64,000 bases of DNA from Talpa occidentalis (lineage: Eukaryota; Chordata; Mammalia; Eulipotyphla; Talpidae), in NCBI RefSeq assembly GCF_014898055.3, contig NW_023602073.1:86718678-86782677 (forward strand), read 5' to 3'. The translations under genes were made by a program, and so were the position numbers. Below the pieces are notes generated by a model, which did not search any database, was not told the origin of the DNA, and saw nothing but the letters and a program-made list of their open reading frames with translations. Positions 56,173-64,000 of this stretch are shown in pieces (position 1 is the first letter of the stretch; every line of letters starts with the position of its first letter).

Positions 56173-58740
56173 GTAAGCTTAATATGATATAGCAGTAAAA
56201 TAACAGATTATATGCTTGGAAAAATAGCCATGGAATTTAGAGTTCATCATTAATACTTACTATTTTAATAAAAACAAACTTACTAGTAGCATTACATGGT
56301 ATTTGATTTATGTGGGTGGTGTTTCAGTATAATTTTTAATACAAATTTTTCCATTAGTGGTTACATTAAATGTAACATGAATTATATATAAGTATAAAAT
56401 GGCTATTATATATTTATACTGATATGTACCTATTTTCCTTTTAAAGATAAAAATATTTCATTGCCTTTCTAGTGAAATTGCTCTCAATCACATCAAAATC
56501 TTGTTATTTTTCAGTGATAATACTTTTGTTTTCAAACTTCAGTAGAGTGAGGAGAAAAATGGAATTTCTAAAAATTAGAATACCTTAAAGTTGGAGTTAA
56601 AACCGTAAATATCCAATGTATTTCTATTCTGACCAAAAAATGTCCCAGAATTTTATGATCACCCTTTGTTCCCTTTATATAACACTGACAGACACATAGT
56701 CCTTTAACAGAAATGTTGAATAATGTAAATATCATAGAAACAGGTTTTAAGATTACACACTTCTTTGAGTAGTGAAATGGTTGTAATTGTTCTGTAGCAA
56801 ATGTCCACAAGAAAACCTTTCTTCTCAGTATATGTGTATAGAATTGTTTATGCTTGAGCTTATCTTTTTTGTTGTTTTTGTGAGATTCTCAAAAAGCCTT
56901 TTATGAAACATTTCCTGTCCCACCCCTCCAATAGGTTAGCAGTGCTTGGCATCAACTCTGTAATTTTCTTCAAAGGTATAGAGGAGGGCAAAGAAGACAA
57001 CTTGCAATGTTTTTTTGAATGCATATATATAGATATATTCCATCTTCATGAACACCAACTTTCTGAAATACAAAGATGATTCTGTTAGCAAAGATTTTCA
57101 TATTTTGTAATTCTTTTATACTTCACAGATCTACATGTTTTAAATGAATGGGTTGTACAGATATTTGACTACCTATCTCCTGGGAAAAAGGAAGTATTTT
57201 CCCATTGTGTCAGTTTTTTCTTGAAGTAAATCTTTAATTCTTTTTAGATATAGAACAATCATATCATTAAAATTTTTAACTTGTAAGTGACCTGTTTTTT
57301 TGAAAGCCCATTGGATAAGATGTTTTAAGTAAAATTGGTATATGTAAAATTACTTTTAATACAGTCACATTTGAAACTCTTTTGTCCAAATCAGTCATAG
57401 GCTATGGAAGATAAAATGTAAGCAGGTTGTATTGCCAGATTTATATAAAGATGATTCTTTTATTCTCTTTCAAAGGTTTATGACACTACTTTGGCTTCTT
57501 CTACATGTTTCTTGAGTGGAAATTTATTCACTGATAAATTTAGCTAAAACTTCAACAACTCTGTGCCAGGCACTCTTCTAGGAGCAGACAGAAATCCCTG
57601 TCCTCTTAGACTTTACATTCTTGTTGGATAATACTGGAATAGGAACCAGAAGATTTAGACTTATGTAACCAGCATTTCCAGTAGGCACATAATGTACTCT
57701 AAAATGGGAATGTATTAATTTGCCCAGTTTTAAAGGTTTGAGAAGAATAGTTGCAATTAATTATTTAAAACTAATTTATACAGTGTAAAAACTGAACTTT
57801 ACATAATAGTGATAATGAAACTCTGTCTTTTTAGTAAGAGTATCACCAGGGACTGGATAATTAAGCAGCAGCTATTTATGAAAGACCTTGTAATAAATAT
57901 ATTTGAGTGCTTTATTCAGCACCTGTGTCACTATTAGTTTGAATTTAATCCATTAATCCTTTAGATTCTTACCTAAATTTAGTTTATGTTTATCTGAGAT
58001 AAACTGGGAAGAACCTTACATCAATAAATTTAGCTTTGTAAATTTTTTCCATATAAGGCGCTTCCTCACCTCTAGAGAGCATTTAGACACATTTTTTTTT
58101 TCTTTTAAGGAGTGATAAGAGAGCCTCCATATTTATCCTTTCATACATGAGGGACTGTAATTCTCTGGACTAAAACACTTAAAAGAGAATGTTTTATTTA
58201 ATAAACAAAATTTAGGTAGTTGTGAAAAGTTAATCTTTTCTAGGGTTTTTTCTATTTATACTATATATACTGAGCACAATGAGGTATATTTTAAGTTTAA
58301 AACCACACTGGAATAAATAAATAACAGTATTAAGATCCAGAGCCTGCAAACTTAAAATGTTTGCCACCATTTCTCTGTGTTGTAAGTGACTTTGACAACT
58401 TGAATGAATGTTTCTTGATTCCTTTCTGACTCATGAACAGAGGTTGTGAATGAAGTGTACATAGGTGGTAGTACTAGCAACATAGAGTATTTAAGCTGGT
58501 ATTAGAACTGTATATATTTTTTCTTCCTAAGTAAGAATTGGTTAACTAATTATGAATCTGAAAGGCAAAAAATATTTTCAAATGAAATTTTTAGTATTTT
58601 TTGTGTAAAAATTAAGTGCGCATTATAGTGACTTGAAACAATAAAAGGTACAAAGGTTAAAAAAAGGTAAAAAGAGTATTTAGAACAACATATATGAAAT
58701 ACTAAAACTTTACTTAATGGGTGTGTTTGAAAGGGCAAAT
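56173..58740 (+). other. SENP6 intron 6, proximal part
   Basis: AT-rich. An L2-like piece lies near 57535-57640 (CTGTGCCAGGCACTCTTCTA then GGAGCAGACAGAAATCCCTG). The next SENP6 exon (human KEYPPHVQKVEINPV) is not found here. Confidence 0.6.
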
Positions 58741-58744
58741 ATTA

Positions 58745-59200
58745 TAATTGAAGATTTTTAAAATTTTTTTAAGAGTTCAAAATAAAACATTACATTATTA
58801 GGTTCATGGTGATTTCTTACCAATCCCCCCCCCAATGTACTTTTTTAATATATCTAATGACATGTGTTATCATAATATACACAGCTGCATATTTTGAATT
58901 TTTGTCTAACAGTATGGTATGAGCATTTTTCCAAATTGACTTTTAAAACTTATTTTTAGTGATTGCATAATAATTTGTCCTGCAGATATACATAATTATT
59001 TACCTTTCATTATCCCATTTCTGGTTGTTATTCACTATTGTACTTAGGTACAACACTAGTGAACAACTTGGTACATAGATCTCTAAATTCATCTCAAGAT
59101 AAATCTCTGGGAAAGGATTCTTTGGGCTTGATTACAAATGCTGTTAATGCTCTTGATAAGTACTGCAAAATTGTTTTACAGAGAGATAATACTATTTTAT
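58745..59200 (-). mobile_element. Old L1/HAL1-like fragment
   Basis: Antisense L1-like order: TCTAACAGTATGGTATGAGC, GTTATTCACTATTGTACTTA, then CTCTGGGAAAGGATTCTTTG. Strongly diverged. Confidence 0.4.
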
Positions 59201-59339
59201 AATAGTATCATAAGGTATCTGAAAATAAAATTATATTCAGATGATACTATCTTCTTTGGAATTATGAGTTATCTGAAACCTTAGAATAAGACTTGAGCAA
59301 GAGGATCAGCTACCAAACTAGTTAAGTAGTATGAATGAA

Positions 59340-59770
59340 GTTTCCATCATTCATCTATAATCAGGTGAGTAGAAGATCAAAATTTCACAGTTCAAACTAA
59401 AATTAAATACCAAGTAATAAAGTTAGTAATGTGGAAATCCTTTGTAAATATATCACAAAAACCTAATCTGAAGTTTATTGTGAGATTATGATACTATTTG
59501 GTTGTTCGATCCCATTGTTCCTTAATGTAAGTTTATGCAATTCTACTCCAAATCTCAGTGACTTCATTGTTATTTTAAGAAATTTGACAAATTGATTCTA
59601 AGTTCATTTAGAATAGTAAATTTTGAGAAGAGCAAGATACTTTTGCTCTTAAAGAAGGATAAGCTTAGAAGAGAGTAATGACTTGTGTTGCCACCAAAAA
59701 AGAACACATTATGAAGAAAAAGTTAGATATGGAAATACTATTAAAAGACTAGGAGAATGGCTAACAGACT
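59340..59770 (+). mobile_element. Old L1/HAL1-like fragment
   Basis: Contains CTACTCCAAATCTCAGTGAC and AATTTGACAAATTGATTCTA then AGTTCATTTAGAATAG, similar to a part of L1 ORF2 in sense orientation. Confidence 0.45.
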
Positions 59771-60039
59771 GAAGTGTCCAAGTATATTTAATTTCCAACC
59801 AGCCTGTGCAGTCAGTAAATATAAACAAGCTTACAGTGACTTTCAAATGCCCAAATTATGTTTGTACGTAGGCCGACAAATTAATATTTTGGATTACTGT
59901 GTAATGGCTTTGCATGTGATCAGTAGTTCAGTTTTGACATCTTTCTTGTGTATGAATATTTATAATTAATTTGACCTGATACATATATATCAATCTACAT
60001 TTACATACTGCCTTTTAGATACATGTCTATTCATTCCAA

Positions 60040-60480
60040 GTATTTTTCAAGTGCCTGCTATGTTCTAGACATAAGGATACAATAATAAAATAGACAAGAT
60101 TCCACTATTCCTTCAGTATACATTTTGTTGGGCATGCTGATAATAACACGTGAAATAATAAACTGTGAATAATTGGATGATGTGATAGACAATATGGTTT
60201 CTTTAGATTGCATATTCAGAGAAACTCTTTACTATGAAGCTAACATTTAATCAAAGATTAAATGAAGTATCAGCCATGCTATGGTCCTAATAGAGAGGGC
60301 TTTTCCAGATAAGGAAGAGGTGGTTCTGAGATTTAATGCAGAACTGAGTTTGGCAAGTTCAAAGAATGGAAAAATTCAAGCCATGACCTACAGTGAGCTT
60401 GACTGAGGAGCAAAAGGGAAAATGTTACCAGGTTACCAGGTGGGTTTGCTGAAGTCAGCTAGGACCTTAGTTTATTAGGT
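60040..60480 (+). mobile_element. L2-like fragment
   Basis: Contains CAAGTGCCTGCTATGTTCTA then GACATAAGGATACAAT, and later an old-repeat pattern (CTTTTCCAGATAAGGAAGAG). Low certainty. Confidence 0.4.
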
Positions 60481-61600
60481 AGGGAAGTATTATTAACTGG
60501 TAAATCTTTGAGATTTGTAAAAATAGTAATCTTTTGCATGTGATTTATAATTTGGCATAATTAAAAATTTAATTGAGTGACAATCAATTAAGGCTAATAA
60601 GCATGCTCCACTTTCCACATAGAAGGGAAATCACTTATAGTTTGTGAATGCGTATTCAAAAACTAGGCAAATATAAGAGTTGGAAAGGTAGAAAGACAGA
60701 AGTAAAAGGAATCTTAAGACCTTACATGGAGTAAAAGTGTTGGGATGGGTATAGCAGGAAAGTAAATGGATTTTAAAGATCTTTCCATTAGGGCTACGAT
60801 AGACTTGATGAGGGAATAGCTGGAATTTAGATAACCTGTGAATGAGCAGAAATATGCTGGTAGAATAAGGGTTGATGAGGGATGGTAACCTCATTTATTT
60901 AAATCTAGCAGGAAAACAAATAGTGATTATTTAAACTAGTGAAATGGGGGAAAGAGGAAACAAAGTGAAATAATAATGAATATAAGATTTTAAAAAGCAA
61001 CTAATAAATTAAGGGGGAAGGAAAACATGAACTCTGTCAATATCATAATTGTGATCAGATTGAGTATATTTAATAAAAGACAAGCTGGTTGTTAAACCTA
61101 GCTATACTATACTGTTTATAAGACTCAGATTTAAAAAAGCAATTTGTCAATAAAGAGGTGTTTAGAATCACCAGAGACAAACAAAAGCATGCATAGAATT
61201 TGAATAACAAACAATATGAAATTAAGGACTAGAAACCTAAATAGTGTAAAGGAGCGCATTCTGTAATGGGTTTAGTCTTAGAGTAACAACTGAATGATTA
61301 AAGCTCTTGCAGGAAGTTCTTGGCTAGAGGACAACTGTGAGAGATCATTTAAAACTGAAATGATTCATGAGTTTGGAATATTGAATTTTTACTGTAAAAT
61401 GACTACATTTGATTTAGTAGAAATTTGCTTCTTTTGAGATCAGATAGAACAATAGAAATAGTAATAAAAACAAGCTGTCATTAAAATGAAAACAAACCAG
61501 AGCCCAGGTCCTGGTTTTCAAGACTACTTAAAAAAGGTATGTGGAAAAAAGGCTGATTCTAGGGATGGGTTAGGTCAGATTCAGAATAGAACATATTGTA
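60481..61600 (+). other. SENP6 intron 6, middle part
   Basis: No recognised exon or repeat. Confidence 0.5.
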
Positions 61601-62835
61601 GTGCCTGAAACCAGGCAGGTACTCAAAAACACAAAGGGGTACTTGCTTCAACAGCACAATAAACTAAAACTGAAACCATATAGAGAAATTTCCATCCCCC
61701 CATATGGCATACAGATTAGCAGGTGATATGCAGATTAGTGAATGTATATTTTCATAAATGTTACGTTTAGCCACAATAAAAAGTGACATCAGAGAATGCA
61801 GTCTTGTCATAGGAACCGACTAAATGAGCTCCCAAGGGCCAGAACTCAAAAACAATTGGATTATAACCTAAAGTATAAAATACATTTTAATGCATCAGTG
61901 TAGTAGAGAAATGATTTAATAAGTACATCACTTGTTAAATAGTCTAGCATTCTTGAATTGAACAGCACTTTTGATATAAAGCTAAATTTTGTAATAAGAA
62001 GTGAAACTTAAAAAAGTGGAACTTAACTCTTAGTGACTGGACTTACTGACTTGATTGCAAATAGAGTACAGAAATGGAAAAGGGGTTAAGTCTCAGCACT
62101 GTGAAGCTATCAACAGCCACTGCAGCATGAATTTGATCCCCAGCCAGGGAGCTAACCCATATGGCCCTGCAGACCTCTCCTGTCTTGCCTGCTGCTCCTC
62201 TCAGCAGTGCATTTCAGTCAGTCAACCTGTTCTGCTCCCCACTCTGTCTCTGGTGAATCCTCCCAAACCCTTCCACCCTCCACACACACACCTCTACCCT
62301 ATACCACAGCTCTTGTATGCATAAATAAAATAAATCTTTAAAAAAAAAAAAAGGAAAATAGTTACTTTAGAATGAAGAAAACTGGCAATGCTCTAGTCAT
62401 ATGCTTAAGGTTAACATCACCAGTGATCAATCAGATTGACATGTCTTTCCTGTTATATGACATGATGAGATGGGCACTTTATCTCTTAAGATTCTACCTT
62501 TATACCCACAACTTCATCCTAACCATGAAGAAAACATTGGACCCAGATTGAGGGGTTTTCTGCAAAATAATGGACCAATACTTCCAGCATGAACAACCAT
62601 GCAAGACTAAAAACAAATAGACTAAGGAGATAAGACAACCAAATGGTAAAATTTGAATAAAGTCTTAGTGTTTAACTACATTATACCACCATTAGCTCCT
62701 TTTTTACATTTATACGGTTAGTAATAAAGGTTAACATTAGGAGAAACTGGGGAAGAGATCAGCAAATTCTGAATTGTCTCTTAAACTTGTGCAAATCTGA
62801 AATTATTCCAAAATTGTTTATTTTTTTAAAAAGGA
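61600..62835 (+). mobile_element. Old LINE-1 (L1ME-like) 3' region, interrupted by a SINE
   Basis: The right part has AACCATGAAGAAAACATTGG, GACCCAGATTGAGGGG, TTTGAATAAAGTCTTAGTGT, TAACATTAGGAGAAACTGGG and ATCTGAAATTATTCCAAAAT, the usual order of an old L1ME-type 3' end. A type B SINE interrupts it at 62077. Confidence 0.6.
62077..62352 (+). mobile_element. tRNA-derived SINE, type B, head truncated
   Basis: Begins at AAGGGGTTAAG, so about 20 nt of the tRNA-like head, including most of the A box, are missing. The 3' half, AATAAA signal, TCTTT and a 13-nt A-tract are intact. Confidence 0.9.
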
Positions 62836-62839
62836 CTTT

Positions 62840-64000
62840 ATAGTTGAAGCTCTCTAATCTTTAAATAGTAGAACATTCCAGATTATTTACTTTATATAGA
62901 AAAAGCTGATTTGTTGCAAAGCACAATTATATACTGATTTTAAGGAAAGTCAAATGATTTGTCAAAATCAAAATTTTATAATACAGGGCGAAAGCTCAGG
63001 TTTCAGAGCTCTTAGTGGTGGAAGAATGCTTTTCTCTTTTTTTCTGCCTTATTCTGATGTTTCCACTATTTTGACTCAATCTTTTTTTCTGATATTTTAA
63101 ATTTATTTTGAAGTGCCTTTAGTGGAACTGCATAAGATCTTTTCCCATTTTAAAAATTTGATTTTTTCTTTGCTTTTTCTTTTTTCTTGTAATGCCTGAA
63201 ATTTGTTTAGTTCTTCAGTTTTTTCCATCACTTTCTTCACTGCTTATGCTGCAACATCCACAACTGTCCCTTTTGGGGTCTACTCACAGTTCTTAACATT
63301 TAAAAAGTCAAATGATCAGGGTAGCCACATTTTTTACAATGCACTTGAACATTGCCCTTGTTGCAACATTTATTTTTCACAATTCTGGAGGCTGTAACAC
63401 ATTCGGTTTCTAGTGAGGACCAACCTCCTGGTTTATAGTTTGTCATTTTCCTGTGTCCTCGTGGCAGAAGCCCATTCTGCACATAATAAAAAGCTCTCTA
63501 GTTCAGTTTTGCAACTTGTAAATGCTGGGTCCATGAAGTGAGGTTTCCTCTACAACTTACATACATCACAAACCTTCAAAAGCAATAGAAAAAAATAGAT
63601 TTATCTTGCAGATGATGCTTTTCTACTACTGCTTGGTTTGGAGTAGGAAAGAGTCAGTGAAATTTAAGTCGTAGGCTTGAGCTTTGTACCAGTTTAGTTT
63701 GAAATTTTAGTGTTTGTAGAGTGATAGAATCCTCAAACTAAGAAATTAACATAAAATTACACTTTTGGTCTCCTAACAAAATTTTCAGAAAACTAAACTA
63801 AGTTTTAAGTTTAAAGAACACAAGATAGTATATGGCTACAATGTTAATTTAATTCTTATAGCAAACCTAGTGCTATTTTTATCCTGAAATTCTTATATTG
63901 TATTAAATTTAAGGTATGCTTCTATTGCTGTAATTTATTAGTCGTAATAAAATTTTAAAACAAGACTTAACGTTGCCTTAATTTATGTAAGGATATTTAA
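62840..64000 (+). other. SENP6 intron 6, right end of window
   Basis: No exon is seen. An old repeat fragment at about 63370-63480 (CACAATTCTGGAGGCTG, TCCTGTGTCCTCGTGG) resembles the one at 22330. Confidence 0.5.

Noticed and set aside
58105..58180. Possible SENP6 exon 7 after TTTTCTTTTAAG
   Set aside because: The peptide does not match the expected KEYPPHVQKVEINPV and no good donor follows.

Overview
The window is nuclear DNA from a placental mammal. It is AT-rich and crowded with interspersed repeats, with one large CpG island (about 23.38-24.69 kb) and one split protein-coding gene. I identify that gene as SENP6, the SUMO-specific (isopeptidase/chain-editing) protease. It runs on the + strand and starts inside the CpG island. 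Six coding exons lie in the window (24364-24415, 41674-41767, 43672-43732, 50579-50721, 51709-51807, 56152-56172). They join in one open frame of 156 complete codons plus two bases, and the gene continues past the right edge. The encoded part is the disordered N-terminal region; the C-terminal protease domain is not here. In human the order is FILIP1-SENP6-MYO6, so the left 23 kb is probably the intergenic space upstream of SENP6. I see no gene there.

The species is not clear. The main repeat is a tRNA-derived SINE of about 260-280 bp that I cannot match to Alu, B1/B2, CAN, CHR/Bov, VES, ERE or Vic families. There are 19 copies, eight of a CpG-rich type A and eleven of a more diverged type B. 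Their 3' ends carry AATAAA signals, then TCTTT, then an A-tail, the layout of 'T+' SINEs. Many have clear 9-17 bp target-site duplications. Two 5'-truncated LINE-1 tails with intact duplications suggest the L1 machinery was active recently. Older layers include L1M/HAL1-like pieces, MIR, L2, hAT/MER5-like elements, one MLT1-like LTR and one probable solo LTR.

Layout. 1-23.3 kb: intergenic, AT-rich, SINE-dense. It contains an inverted duplication at 18549-18680 / 19004-19137 that copies a SINE tail plus 29 bp of its non-SINE flank. 23.38-24.69 kb: CpG-island promoter, CGG tracts, a two-codon upstream ORF, and a translation start that matches the TISU/YY1 element. 24.4-41.7 kb: intron 1, with an RPL27 processed pseudogene split by a SINE, nested L1 layers, a 150-bp direct duplication and a short unidentified retrocopy. 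41.7-56.2 kb: exons 2-6, including a GC-AG intron and a 21-nt microexon with a tandem NAGNAG acceptor. 56.2-64 kb: intron 6, with no further SENP6 exon recognised.

No new multi-gene system is present. The items most worth following are the inverted duplication, the SINE family itself, and the splice and start-site architecture of SENP6. Family assignments and human SENP6 comparisons are from memory, not from searches.
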